Positions 15,810 through 23,887 of a stretch of DNA of 45,881 nt are shown here, piece by piece (positions within the stretch are counted from its first letter, which is position 1; each line of letters begins with the position of its first letter). Made by a program: the position numbers and the translations under genes. Source of the DNA: Deltaproteobacteria bacterium. GTDB lineage: Bacteria; Desulfobacterota; Desulfarculia; Desulfarculales; Desulfarculaceae. The stretch lies in assembly GCA_020444205.1 (NCBI GenBank), contig JAHLLJ010000016.1, positions 1 through 45,881 of the forward strand. The letters are read 5' to 3'. The notes under the pieces were generated by a model that did no database searches, was not told where the DNA came from, and saw only the letters and a list, made by a program, of their open reading frames with translations.

Positions 15810-17012
15810 TTACTTGGCCAGCATCGGCTTGACCACCGCGGCGCCTTCGGGCCACACGGTGAGCAGCTTGCCTTTGCGCCACTGGGTAATGAAAGCGGAA
15901 GCGCGCAGGTTCTGTCCGTTCTCGTCGAACTTGACGCCCCAGCCGTTGGCGGTCTTGCCCAGGGGGATGTCCACGGCCATGGCGGCCTTGCGAATCTTGT
16001 CCGCGTCAAAGCTGCCGGCGTTCTGAATAATGTCGAAGACCACGTTGGCGCCCATGAAGTTGGTCAGGCTGTGACCGGAGCGGGGATCTTCCTTGAAGGT
16101 CTTACGATAGAGCTCCAGGAACTCCTTCAGGCCGGGGGTGAACTTGGTGTTGACCTCGTACTGGGTGAAGTCGATGTTGAAAATGCCGTCGGCCTTGTCG
16201 CCCAGAGCCTTCTGGAAGCTCTGCAGGCTGTGGCCGCCGCCGGTGCCGAGGAAAGGCTTGTTGAGCTTGTACTCGTGAGCCTGACGGCCCAGCAGGATGG
16301 CGTCTTGAGCGTAGGACACGGCCACGATCACATCGGGGTCGGCCTTCTTCAGGCGGAAGATAACCGGGGAAAGGTCGCTGGAATTGGCGGCGTAAGGCTC
16401 AATGGAGACCACCTGCAGCCCAGCCTTGGTGGCCAGTTCCTTGAAGCTGGCGGCCACGGAGGTGCCATAGTCGGAGTCCTCGTGGGCCACGGACACCTTG
16501 ATGTCCTGGGGCTTTTTGCCCAGGATGGGAGCCATGAAGTCCACGATGAAGCCCACCTGGCCCTTGCTGAACATGGCGGCGGTGCTGTTGGTGCGATACA
16601 CCGTCTTGTAGCCGCGGGCGGTGATGGCGTTGGCGATGGCGCCCAGTTCAAAGTAGGAAATGCCCTTGCGAGCGGCCACCTCGGTGGCGGCCATGCTGCG
16701 CGAGCTGGAGTAGGAGCCGATGATCAGACCGACTTTTTCCTGTTCGATAAGCCTCTCCGCCTCGGAGCGGGCGGCGGCCACATCGGAGCCGTCAGCGTTG
16801 GCGAAAACGATCTGCTTGCCGTTGATGCCGCCGTTCTGGTTGCGCACCAGACGGGCGATCTCAGCTCCACGCCAGCTTTCCTCGCCCAAAAGGGCCAGGG
16901 CGCCGGAGCGCGGATACAAGGCGCCGATCTTGATCTGATCAGCGGCGAAAGATGCGGGCGCCAGAGACATCATCAGCGCCAGCGCCAAGGTGACCAGTAA
17001 AAGCTTTTTCAT
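15810..17012 (-). CDS. livK: Liv-type ABC transporter substrate-binding protein (LivK)
   Basis: The 400-residue periplasmic binding protein begins MKKLLLVTLALALMMSLAPASFA, a clear Sec signal peptide of about 23 residues. The mature type-I periplasmic fold starts IKIGALYPRSGALALLGEESWRGAEIA and has the usual GLIIGSYSSSRSMAATEVAARKG and VAHEDSDYGTSVAASFKELA. The start is the ATG at 17012 with GGGAGGG 8 bases upstream; the longer frame upstream is rejected. The family imports branched-chain amino acids, amides, urea, aromatic acids and other small molecules. Here the alcohol-oxidising neighbours argue for a non-amino-acid substrate. The gene follows the iron alcohol dehydrogenase by about 50 bases. 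Confidence 0.94.
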   Translation of the reverse strand: MKKLLLVTLALALMMSLAPASFAADQIKIGALYPRSGALALLGEESWRGAEIARLVRNQNGGINGKQIVFANADGSDVAAARSEAERLIEQEKVGLIIGSYSSSRSMAATEVAARKGISYFELGAIANAITARGYKTVYRTNSTAAMFSKGQVGFIVDFMAPILGKKPQDIKVSVAHEDSDYGTSVAASFKELATKAGLQVVSIEPYAANSSDLSPVIFRLKKADPDVIVAVSYAQDAILLGRQAHEYKLNKPFLGTGGGHSLQSFQKALGDKADGIFNIDFTQYEVNTKFTPGLKEFLELYRKTFKEDPRSGHSLTNFMGANVVFDIIQNAGSFDADKIRKAAMAVDIPLGKTANGWGVKFDENGQNLRASAFITQWRKGKLLTVWPEGAAVVKPMLAK

Positions 17013-17064
17013 GCTAACTTCCCTCCCTACCACAAGTAAAACTGAGAATGATCTGGGGTTGCCA

Positions 17065-18258
17065 TCAACCCCCTTGGTAATACTCGACGGCCCTGGCGAT
17101 ATCGCCGGTGACCATCGTTTCGTAAAGCACTTGCAGACGCTCGGCGTCGATTGGCGCCGGGTTTGTGGGCCGCGGATATCGTTCCACGCACTCGGTGATC
17201 ATGGCCGGTACGTCGGTTTCGCTGATATCCACCTCTTGCAGCGATCGCGGCAGCCCCAGAGCCACGATCAACTCGTCAACCCAAGTCACCAGTTCCGCAG
17301 GCTTTGAGCCTTGCTTGCCCAGCACCAGATCCGCCGCCTGGCTGATACGCTCGGGTATGGCGGCCAGGTTGTAGGCAATGGTGTAGGGCAAAGCCATGGC
17401 GCAGGAAACGCCGTGAGGTAGATGACAACGGTTGGCAATGGTGTAAGCCACCGAATGGCCCAGGACCACGCCCGCGTTCAAGGTGAGCCCGCCAGTGTAC
17501 GCGCCATAGATCATGGCCCGCCTCGCCTCCATATTGGAGCCGTCCTCATAGGCGGTCTTAAGCCAACGAGCCACTATGGACATGCAGGTGGTGGCCTGCG
17601 TGTCGGTGTAGGGGCTGGCGTTCACCGATAAAAACCCCTCCACCGCGTGGCTCAGGGCGTCCATGCCCGTGGCCGCGGTAATCTTGGGAGGCAAGGTCTT
17701 GGTGAGCTCGGCGTCCAGCACCGTGGCCAGGGGCACCAGCTGGGGCCCCACCACCACCGCCTTGCGGCCCTCCACCGAAAGCATGGAAACCGCGGTGGCT
17801 TCGGCGCCGGTGCCCGCGGTGGTGGGTATGTTGACCAAAGGCAACGGAGCCTTGTCAAAGCTGGTGGCTCCCAGATGCTCAGTGACTTCATCGGGGTTGG
17901 CGGCAAACGCCGCGGCCAGCTTGGACATGTCCAGCGAGCTGCCGCCGCCCATGCCGATCACCGCCTTGAAAGGCTTTTGCCTGGCAAAAGCCACCAGGGC
18001 TTCGGCGATCTCCAGGGTGGGCTCACCCACTATGCCGTCGAAAACCGCCACCGCATATCCGGCCGACTCCAGGGGTTCGGCTACCTTGCGGTCCAGACCC
18101 AGCTTGACGACCTCCTTGTCCGCCACCAGCAGAAGGTCGCCGTCGGCGATCTTCCACCCGGACAAGAGTTGCTCCACCTGCCCGGCGGCGCCGTCGCCCA
18201 TCATCAACTGACGAGGGCCAATGCAGCTATATACGTTAGGTTTAGCGAAAGAAATCAT
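17065..18258 (-). CDS. Iron-containing alcohol dehydrogenase
   Basis: The 397-residue group III (iron-dependent) alcohol dehydrogenase has NAD-binding GMGGGSSLDMSK (102-113) and PTTAGTGAEAT (145-155). The metal ligands are D200 and H204 in GMDALSHAVEG, H268 in LGHSVAY, and H282 in HLPHG. The family covers ethanol, butanol, lactaldehyde, 1,3-propanediol and methanol dehydrogenases, so the substrate is open. AAGGA lies about 10 bases before the ATG. It lies between the SDR gene (49-base gap) and livK, and appears to be the second gene of the cluster's transcript. Confidence 0.93.
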   Translation of the reverse strand: MISFAKPNVYSCIGPRQLMMGDGAAGQVEQLLSGWKIADGDLLLVADKEVVKLGLDRKVAEPLESAGYAVAVFDGIVGEPTLEIAEALVAFARQKPFKAVIGMGGGSSLDMSKLAAAFAANPDEVTEHLGATSFDKAPLPLVNIPTTAGTGAEATAVSMLSVEGRKAVVVGPQLVPLATVLDAELTKTLPPKITAATGMDALSHAVEGFLSVNASPYTDTQATTCMSIVARWLKTAYEDGSNMEARRAMIYGAYTGGLTLNAGVVLGHSVAYTIANRCHLPHGVSCAMALPYTIAYNLAAIPERISQAADLVLGKQGSKPAELVTWVDELIVALGLPRSLQEVDISETDVPAMITECVERYPRPTNPAPIDAERLQVLYETMVTGDIARAVEYYQGG

Positions 18259-18307
18259 CGCGTTAATGTCCTTACTTCAGAACGGGAATTAAGAAAATAG
18301 GCTCGCA

Positions 18308-19081
18308 TTAGCCAGCCATCCACCCCCCATCGATGAAGATAACTTCGCCGGTGATGTAGTCGGAAGCCGGGCAAGCCAGGAACAAGGCGGCATACCCGAT
18401 ATCCTCGGGCGCCCCAAAACGTTTCAAGGGGATGCGTGAGAGCATCCAATCTTGGGTGTCGGGGTTGGTAAAGGCGGCTTCGGTCATGGTGGTACGCACG
18501 TAACCCGGAGCCACCGCGTTGACGTTTATGCCCTCGCTGGCCAGTTCCAAGGCCATGGATTTGGTCAAGGAGAAAATGCCCCCCTTGGCCGCGCCATAGG
18601 CGGAGATGTTGGGCACCGCGATCTTGCTGGTCAAGGAAGCCAGGTTGATGATCTTGCCGCCGCCGGCTTTGGCCATTTGGCGGGCCGCCGCCTGGGCCAT
18701 GAAATAGGCCCCGCGCAACTGGATGGCCATGACATTGTCAAAGTCTTCGGGCTCGAACTCCAGGAAAGGCTTGCGGATGTTGGAGCCCGCATTGTTGATG
18801 AGCACGTCCAGACGGCCGAAACGGTCCAGGGTCTGCTGTACAATGTCCCCGTAGCCGCCGATCTGGCTGAGGTCGGCGCTAATGGTTTCCACCTCGCGGC
18901 CGTAGCGCTCCCTGATCATTTCGGCGGACGATTGGAGCTGGGATTCGCTACGGGCCACCAACACCAGGTCCGAGCCGGCCCCGGCCAGCACCTCTGCGAT
19001 GCCCAGGCCGATGCCCCGGCCGCCGCCGGTTACCAAACTAACTTTTTTGTCCAATGAGAAGGCGTTGCTCTCGTAAGCCAT
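18308..19081 (-). CDS. SDR-family NAD(P)-dependent oxidoreductase
   Basis: The 257-residue classical short-chain dehydrogenase has the nucleotide motif TGGGRGIG (18-25), NNAG (96-99) and the catalytic S149, Y162 and K166 (YGAAK). The arginine and serine in VARSES after the second beta strand suggest NADP(H) preference. The C terminus DYITGEVIFIDGGWMAG is standard. The overall style is close to gluconate 5-dehydrogenase or 3-oxoacyl reductase relatives, which would suit sugar acids or hydroxy acids, but the substrate cannot be assigned. It is the first gene of the minus-strand catabolic cluster, preceded by a promoter-like TTGACA and a CG-centred palindrome. Confidence 0.92.
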   Translation of the reverse strand: MAYESNAFSLDKKVSLVTGGGRGIGLGIAEVLAGAGSDLVLVARSESQLQSSAEMIRERYGREVETISADLSQIGGYGDIVQQTLDRFGRLDVLINNAGSNIRKPFLEFEPEDFDNVMAIQLRGAYFMAQAAARQMAKAGGGKIINLASLTSKIAVPNISAYGAAKGGIFSLTKSMALELASEGINVNAVAPGYVRTTMTEAAFTNPDTQDWMLSRIPLKRFGAPEDIGYAALFLACPASDYITGEVIFIDGGWMAG

Positions 19082-19206
19082 CTGTCAAGTTCCCAATCCG
19101 GTTTCGTGTCGTGCCGAGTAGATAAAGAAGCCGTGCAGACGATTGCTGGCCGAATATCTTTAGCGGGTAATCCCACCGGCACTTATGACAACTTAAGTAC
19201 AAGTCT

Positions 19207-19222
19207 AGTTTAACGTTTTACT
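19207..19222. promoter_or_regulatory. Candidate LacI-family operator at the SDR promoter
   Basis: The sequence AGTTTAACGTTTTACT is a pseudo-palindrome, AGT-NN-AACGTT-NN-ACT, with the central CG typical of LacI/GalR-family operators. It lies 24 bases downstream of a TTGACA on the minus strand, near the expected transcription start, a position suited to repression. A related sequence lies upstream of the neighbouring LacI-family gene (20563-20574). Confidence 0.55.
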
Positions 19223-19246
19223 TTTGTCGCAAATTTGAACTGCATT

Positions 19247-19252
19247 TGTCAA
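19247..19252 (-). promoter_or_regulatory. Candidate -35 element (TTGACA) for the SDR-Liv-AOR cluster
   Basis: A consensus TTGACA reads toward the SDR gene on the minus strand. No clean -10 is found 16-18 bases downstream (CGACAA is the closest), which could mean a regulated or activator-dependent promoter. Confidence 0.35.
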
Positions 19253-19392
19253 CCCCAAAAGATCTGAAAAGGATTTTTTAGGTTGTGGTGCGCGGCGCGC
19301 GAAGACGCTGAAAAGGCAAAATAGCTGGAAGTGAGGATGGTGAGTTGATCGGCGCCGCGCGAAAGAAGTGATTTATTCCGCACCCGGCAGCC

Positions 19393-20469
19393 TCAGCCGT
19401 TGGCCCGCACGGGTGAGATATCCGCGTAGTGGTTTCCCATGGCCCTGAAACCGCAAGTATCGCGGATGATGAGTTTGGGTTCCAGAACCACCCGCCGGAC
19501 GGTCTCAACGGTTTCCATCTTGATCTTGCTGACCAAGATGTCCACAACCACCCGCCCCATCACTGTCTTTTTCTGAGATACGGTGGTAAGCCCCACACCG
19601 GGCAGGCCGGCCATCTCGATGTCGTCGAAGCCCACCACGGCCACGTCTTGCGGCACTCTGAGGTTCGCCTCCTGCAAAGCGTCCAGCACCCCAAGGGCCA
19701 TGTGATCATTGGTGGCGAAAACTGCCGTGAATTCAGCGCCTTTGTCTATAAGGTCCCGGGTGACCTGGTACCCGGAAGGCCGGGTGAAGTCGCCCTCGCT
19801 CACCAATTCGGGGTCCAATTCCAAGCCGTAATGTTCAAAGCAAACCTGGGCGCCTTGTAGACGGTCCTGGCCCGTGGAGGTGTTCTTGGGGCCCATGAGC
19901 AGGGCAATTTTGCGGTGGCCCATTTTCACCAGGTGCTCAACCGCCAAGTAGGCTCCCCGGGGATTGTCGATGCCCACGAAATCCGCCGCCGCTGAACCCA
20001 ACTCGTCGTTGACATAGCGCAGGGCCAGAGCCACGGGCAATCCGCTGTCAATGAGCTCGAAAACGAACTTGTCGTCAAGAAGCGCCGCACAGATGATCAG
20101 GCCATCCACCCCATGGGAAATCAATTCCCGCACGTCCGCCTGGTGGTTGTCCACCCCATCTTCCACCGAGCAGGTTATCACCCGGTAGCCGCGCTCCTGG
20201 GCGCGGTCGATTATATCCTGGGCCAATTCAGAGTAAAAAGGGTTTAGCAGGGTCTTGATCAGCAGCCCGATGATGTTGCTCTGTTTGTTAACCAGGGCGC
20301 GCGCGGCCAAATTTGGATGATAATTCAAGGCATTGGCAATAGACAACACCTTCTCGCGGGTGGCCGAGCTTATGCGATTAGTCTGTTTGTCCCTCAGGGC
20401 CAGAGAAACCGTGGTAACGGAAACTCCCGCCGCCCTGGCGATGTCCTTTACTGTAGCCTGCTTTTTCAT
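19393..20469 (-). CDS. LacI-family transcriptional regulator
   Basis: The 358-residue repressor-type protein starts with the LacI helix-turn-helix and hinge helix: ATVKDIARAAGVSVTTVSLALRDK (residues 4-27), then ATREKVLSIANALNYHPNLAARALV. The rest is a periplasmic-binding-protein-like sensor with NIIGLLIKTLLNPFYSELAQDI, SHGVDGLIICAA, VGIDNPRGAYLAVEHLVKMGHRKIALLMG and FATNDHMALGVLDAL. The last residues are less conserved. LacI regulators mostly respond to sugars, polyols or their acids. Its neighbour in transcription direction is the SDR-Liv-AOR cluster, which it most likely controls. CG-centred palindromes occur both before that cluster and upstream of this gene. No good ribosome-binding site is visible before the ATG. 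Confidence 0.94.
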   Translation of the reverse strand: MKKQATVKDIARAAGVSVTTVSLALRDKQTNRISSATREKVLSIANALNYHPNLAARALVNKQSNIIGLLIKTLLNPFYSELAQDIIDRAQERGYRVITCSVEDGVDNHQADVRELISHGVDGLIICAALLDDKFVFELIDSGLPVALALRYVNDELGSAAADFVGIDNPRGAYLAVEHLVKMGHRKIALLMGPKNTSTGQDRLQGAQVCFEHYGLELDPELVSEGDFTRPSGYQVTRDLIDKGAEFTAVFATNDHMALGVLDALQEANLRVPQDVAVVGFDDIEMAGLPGVGLTTVSQKKTVMGRVVVDILVSKIKMETVETVRRVVLEPKLIIRDTCGFRAMGNHYADISPVRANG

Positions 20470-20484
20470 TAATGATTTTTAGAA

Positions 20485-20496
20485 CTATTTAAATAG
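20485..20496. promoter_or_regulatory. Perfect palindrome just upstream of the LacI-family start
   Basis: CTATTTAAATAG is centred 21 bases before the regulator's start codon. It may be a dyad for autoregulation or simply the AT-rich promoter core. Confidence 0.3.
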
Positions 20497-20562
20497 GTTA
20501 GCATTTTATCCCCCCTTGGGCACATGATAGCTTCATGCCTGCATGCCTTCCCATATCCTAGG

Positions 20563-20574
20563 TTTAGCGTTAAA
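20563..20574. promoter_or_regulatory. Candidate LacI-family operator upstream of the regulator gene
   Basis: TTTAGCGTTAAA is a CG-centred pseudo-palindrome (10 of 12 positions symmetric). It shares 9 of 12 bases with TTTAACGTTTTA inside the candidate operator at 19207-19222. It lies about 95 bases before the LacI-family start codon. Confidence 0.45.
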
Positions 20575-20774
20575 TCGATACTAAATAAAGAAGGATTCAT
20601 AGTCAAGCACGACCTGTAGCCTTGAATCTACAATAAATAGACCATGCAGGACAACCTGCAGAATTAACAATATTTATTTGAATTAATAAAAACACCGGCA
20701 ACAGCGGGCCGCCCATCTTTTTTCAACCGGGGGACCGCCTGGTTTCACCAACTAAAACATAACGCAAAGCAAAA

Positions 20775-20807
20775 CGCAAGAAAATGGGAGCCCCGAAGGG
20801 CTCCCAT
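20775..20807 (-). terminator. Rho-independent terminator of the kor operon
   Basis: On the minus strand a perfect 10-base stem (ATGGGAGCCC / GGGCTCCCAT) closes a TTCG tetraloop and is followed by a T-rich tract (TTTCTTGCG). It lies 57 bases after the stop codon of the gamma subunit gene. Confidence 0.85.
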
Positions 20808-20863
20808 GGTATGCGTTTAGTTTTAGGTTTTATCAGGCCCGCCCCGAGCGGCTTCCTGCTTGG

Positions 20864-21493
20864 TTACACGTCTTCCGGGCTGGGATCTTGCCCGGCGGTG
20901 TGGCCGTTGGCCTGGTAGTCCCTGGCCATTTTGGTGCCCGCGTTGAGGGCCTTTTTATTCAGAGCCTCGGTCCCCTTGGGCACCCGGGCCAGCAGGGCCT
21001 TTTCCAGGGCCTTGCGGCTGACCACGCCGGTGAGCTCGCTCAAAGCGCCCAAGGCCACCACGTTGGCCACCATGGGCTTTTTCAGCTTGTCGCGGGCCGT
21101 GGCCGTGAATGGCAGGGCCACCGCCCGGCTGGAGGGAGGATGGCTCACCAGGTCGCTATCCACCACGATCCACCCGTCGGACTTGAGGTCCCAGGAGTAG
21201 GTGTCCGCCGCCTCCTGGGTCAAGGCCAGAAACAGGTCCACCTTGGTGGCCAGGGGATAGTCGATATCCTCATCGCTGATGATGACCTCGGCCTTGGAAG
21301 CCCCGCCCCGGGCCTCGGGGCCGTAGCTCTGGCCCATGGCCACGGCCCGGCCGTCGTGCAGGCCCGCAGCCTCGGCCAGCACCAGCCCGGCCAGAATTAG
21401 GCCTTGACCGCCGCTGCCCGCCAGGCGAACCTCCATGCGCTCCATGGCCTTGGGCTTGGACTTGGGGGCTTCTTTCTTCTTGCTCACCGCCAT
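20864..21493 (-). CDS. korC: 2-oxoacid:ferredoxin oxidoreductase, gamma subunit
   Basis: The 209-residue protein is the gamma subunit of a 2-oxoglutarate-type 2-oxoacid:ferredoxin oxidoreductase. It has the family start RLAGSGGQGLILAGLVLAEAA (23-43), then AVAMGQSYGPEARGGASKAEVIISDEDIDYPLA and NVVALGALSELTGVVS. The first 20 or so residues are lysine-rich and not conserved. The start ATG at 21493 is 2 bases after the beta-subunit stop, with GGAGG 7 bases upstream. It is the last gene of the korD-A-B-C order, followed by a strong terminator. Confidence 0.92.
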   Translation of the reverse strand: MAVSKKKEAPKSKPKAMERMEVRLAGSGGQGLILAGLVLAEAAGLHDGRAVAMGQSYGPEARGGASKAEVIISDEDIDYPLATKVDLFLALTQEAADTYSWDLKSDGWIVVDSDLVSHPPSSRAVALPFTATARDKLKKPMVANVVALGALSELTGVVSRKALEKALLARVPKGTEALNKKALNAGTKMARDYQANGHTAGQDPSPEDV

Positions 21494-21495
21494 GA

Positions 21496-22338
21496 TCAGC
21501 CCTCCTTCCGGATGGCTTGGGCCCGTCCAATGGCGCCCTCGTAGGTCTCCCAGAAGGTGGGACGCTCGTGGTCGGCCAAGACACCAATGGCGAAGCGGCC
21601 CTCTCGCTGGGCCGGGCTCATTTTGTCCCAGCGGTCCATGCGCACCGCCTGTTTCTTAAAGCCCTTCATCATCTCCACCTGGCTGCCCAAACGGTTCTGC
21701 CTGCCAAAGTTGGTGTGACAGGGGCTAAGCACCTCCACCACCCCGAATCCCTTTTTGGCTATGGCCTGGCCCAGCATCTGGTCCAGCTGGGTCACGTGGT
21801 AAACCGTTGAACGGGCCACGAAAGAAGCCCCAGCGGTCACCGTAAGGGCGCTGATGTCAAAGCTGGGCTCGGAGTGGCCATAAGGCGCGGTGGTGGCCTT
21901 GGAGCCCAAGGGGGTGGTGGGGCTGTACTGGCCGCCGGTCATGCCGTAGGTCAGGTTGTTGACTATGATGGCGGTCAGGTCCAGGTTGCGCCGGGCGGCG
22001 TGAATCAGGTGGTTGCCGCCGATGGCCGTGGCGTCGCCGTCGCCCATGACCACGATCACCTTTAGGTCCGGCTTGGCCAGTTTGATGCCCGTGGCAAAGG
22101 TGAGCGCCCGGCCGTGGGTGGTGTGCACGCTACCCACGTCCACGTAGACCGGCAGTCGGCCCGAGCAGCCGATGCCGCTGACCAGCACCACCTGGTTCTT
22201 GTCGTAGCCGCCTTGGGCCAGGGAACGCACCAGGGAGCCCAGGAGAATGCCCAGGCCACAGCCGGGGCACCAAACGTGGGGAAACTTCTTGTCGTGACGC
22301 AGCCACTCATAGACCACGCTTCTATGCACCGCCGTCAT
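21496..22338 (-). CDS. korB: 2-oxoacid:ferredoxin oxidoreductase, beta (TPP-binding) subunit
   Basis: The 280-residue beta subunit binds thiamine diphosphate. It shows HVWCPGCGLG (C24, C27), SGIGCSGR (54-61), THGRALTFATGIKLA, the TPP/Mg motif GDGDATAIGGNH (99-110) and VNNLTYGMTGGQYSPTTP (126-143). The enzyme decarboxylates a 2-oxoacid, such as 2-oxoglutarate, to the acyl-CoA and reduces ferredoxin. The real start is the ATG at 22336-22338, which shares one base with the alpha-subunit stop (TGATG). The longer frame upstream is an out-of-frame read of the alpha gene. Confidence 0.94.
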   Translation of the reverse strand: MTAVHRSVVYEWLRHDKKFPHVWCPGCGLGILLGSLVRSLAQGGYDKNQVVLVSGIGCSGRLPVYVDVGSVHTTHGRALTFATGIKLAKPDLKVIVVMGDGDATAIGGNHLIHAARRNLDLTAIIVNNLTYGMTGGQYSPTTPLGSKATTAPYGHSEPSFDISALTVTAGASFVARSTVYHVTQLDQMLGQAIAKKGFGVVEVLSPCHTNFGRQNRLGSQVEMMKGFKKQAVRMDRWDKMSPAQREGRFAIGVLADHERPTFWETYEGAIGRAQAIRKEG

Positions 22339-23519
22339 CAGGCCACCTCCCGCATGCGGCCCAGGATCTCCTCGGGGGTGATCATGGTGCCGTCCATCTT
22401 GCTGTGACGAATCACCTGGGTTCGTCCGTCGTTGACCCTTTTGACCTCGCGGCTTATCTGGCCCATGTTCAGCTCGGGTACCAGGGCCGCCTTGCGGCCG
22501 GTCAGGGCCACTTCCACCGCCTGGCGGGGGAAGGGCCACAGGGTGAGCAATTGCAACAGGCCCAACTTGATGCCCCGCTCCCGGCCTAGGCGAACCGCCG
22601 CCCGGCAGGAGCGGGCGGTGCAGCCATAGGAGATCAGCACGATCTCAGCGTCGTCCATGGCGTATTCCTTGGTCAACATGAGGTCGTCGAAGTGGCGGCT
22701 GATCTTGCCGAAGAGCCTGGCGTAGAATGGCTCCACCTCATCGGCCCGCCGGGTGGGAAAGCCCCGCTCATCATGCACCAGGCCGGTAACATGGTAGCGG
22801 TATCCCTCGCCCAGATCGGCCAGACGGGGGATCAGGCTGCCATCGGTTTTGTAAGGCACGTACCAGTCTGGGGGTACGGTGGGGCGCCGGCGGTCGATGA
22901 CTTCCAAATCGCCCTCGGCCGGCAGCACCACTTTTTCGCGCAAGTGGGCCACGGTCTCGTCGGCCAAAAAAATGACCGGAGTGCGAAAACGCTCGGCGGT
23001 GTTGAAGGCCTTGACCATCAAATCAAAGCACTCGCTCACCGAGCTGGGACAAAACACGATGGCCGGGTGGTCGCCGTGGGTGCCCCAGCGGGCCTGCTGC
23101 ACATCGCCCTGGGCCACATTGGTGGGCAGCCCGGTGCTGGGGCCGCCGCGCATCACATTGACCACCACCATGGGTGCCTCTACGATCATGCCGTAACCCA
23201 GGTTTTCTTGCATAAGGGAAAAACCCGGGCCGCTGGTAGCGGTCATGGCCTTGCGCCCGGCCAGGGAAGCGCCCACGCAGGCCCCAATGGAAGCGATCTC
23301 ATCTTCCATCTGAATGAAGGGATTGCCCCTGACCGGCATCTCGCGGCTCATGTATTCGGTAATCTCGCTGGCCGGGGTGATGGGATAACCAGCGAAGAAA
23401 TTACATCCAGCGGCCAGGGCCCCCAAGGAAGCGGCCTCGTTGCCTTGCAGCAGCCGCGCCCGGCCCTTGCGGCCCGCCTTGGCCGTTCTGCCCGCCGGCT
23501 TTTTGGTTCCTGCGGCCAT
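22338..23519 (-). CDS. korA: 2-oxoacid:ferredoxin oxidoreductase, alpha subunit
   Basis: The 393-residue alpha subunit lacks the fused gamma domain, as in four-subunit Kor enzymes. Visible motifs are GNEAASLGALAAGCNFFAGYPITPASEITEYMS (26-58), MEDEIASIGACVGASLAGRKAMTATSGPGFSLM, VVVNVMRGGPSTGLPT, QARWGTHGDHP and the C-terminal LLTLWPFPRQAV. GYPITP and the TSGPG stretch are the classic alpha-subunit signatures. The first 20 residues are basic and Gly/Ala/Lys-rich, probably unstructured. It overlaps korB by one base and lies 2 bases after the ferredoxin subunit, so the operon is translated as a unit. Confidence 0.94.
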   Translation of the reverse strand: MAAGTKKPAGRTAKAGRKGRARLLQGNEAASLGALAAGCNFFAGYPITPASEITEYMSREMPVRGNPFIQMEDEIASIGACVGASLAGRKAMTATSGPGFSLMQENLGYGMIVEAPMVVVNVMRGGPSTGLPTNVAQGDVQQARWGTHGDHPAIVFCPSSVSECFDLMVKAFNTAERFRTPVIFLADETVAHLREKVVLPAEGDLEVIDRRRPTVPPDWYVPYKTDGSLIPRLADLGEGYRYHVTGLVHDERGFPTRRADEVEPFYARLFGKISRHFDDLMLTKEYAMDDAEIVLISYGCTARSCRAAVRLGRERGIKLGLLQLLTLWPFPRQAVEVALTGRKAALVPELNMGQISREVKRVNDGRTQVIRHSKMDGTMITPEEILGRMREVA

Positions 23520-23521
23520 GA

Positions 23522-23887
23522 CTATTTCTCCTCCCGCGGCACCGGGGCCAAACGCTCCGGACTTATGTTGCTGGCGGCCTTGGCGGCATCGGACTTGTCC
23601 TGTTTCACTTCCAGAGAATCCTTGGCTCCGCTTGGGTGGGCAAGGTCAACCGCTCCGGGTTTTTCGTAGCCCACAGTGATGGCAAAATCGGGACAGAGCA
23701 TCTCGCACAGGCCGCAACCGGTGCAGCGCTCCTTGTCCACCTGCCGGGGATAACCCCACTCGTCGGCGACCAGTATGCCCACCGGGCAAAAAGCCACGCA
23801 ATTTCCGCAACGCTTGCACCAGGCAGGGTAAAAGCTGTGCTTGGTCTGAGGCTTGCCTCGTTTGGTGGCCGCCTTATTGGCGATCAT
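23522..23887 (-). CDS. korD: 2-oxoacid:ferredoxin oxidoreductase, delta (2[4Fe-4S]) subunit
   Basis: The 121-residue ferredoxin subunit has two complete CxxCxxCxxxC clusters (C24, C27, C30, C34 and C55, C58, C61, C65), each followed by Pro. This is the electron outlet of the Kor complex. Beyond residue 75 there is a charged tail (PSGAKDSLEVKQDKSDAAKAAS) of no recognised function. GGAG lies 7-8 bases before the ATG. It is the first gene of the korDABC unit and is separated from the upstream GntR-type regulator by a long non-coding stretch. Confidence 0.92.
   Translation of the reverse strand: MIANKAATKRGKPQTKHSFYPAWCKRCGNCVAFCPVGILVADEWGYPRQVDKERCTGCGLCEMLCPDFAITVGYEKPGAVDLAHPSGAKDSLEVKQDKSDAAKAASNISPERLAPVPREEK

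Larger units (their letters stand above)
19082..19392. other. Intergenic control region upstream of the SDR-Liv-AOR cluster
   Basis: About 310 bases between the SDR gene and the LacI-family gene upstream of it, both on the minus strand. The middle is AT-rich and holds a TTGACA (minus, 19252-19247) and the palindrome at 19207-19222. Two GC-rich blocks that are reverse complements of each other (around 19290-19298 and 19352-19360) lie close to the end of the regulator gene and could form a loose stem after it. Confidence 0.55.
20470..20863. other. Intergenic region between the LacI-family gene and the kor operon end
   Basis: About 390 bases, AT-rich to about 20700. It contains a 12-base perfect palindrome CTATTTAAATAG (20485-20496), a CG-centred pseudo-palindrome (20563-20574), a small perfect hairpin TGCAGG-ACAA-CCTGCA (20645-20660) and the kor terminator (20775-20807). 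No gene is seen. Confidence 0.55.

Noticed and set aside
15349-15882. 177-codon minus-strand frame across the livK-livH gap
   Set aside because: It overlaps the livK end and both hairpins, and its translation is Arg/Gly/Pro-rich and unlike any family I recognise.
22339-22539. 67-residue N-terminal extension of the korB frame
   Set aside because: It is a shifted read of korA; the ATG at 22338 overlaps the korA stop and begins a normal KorB sequence.
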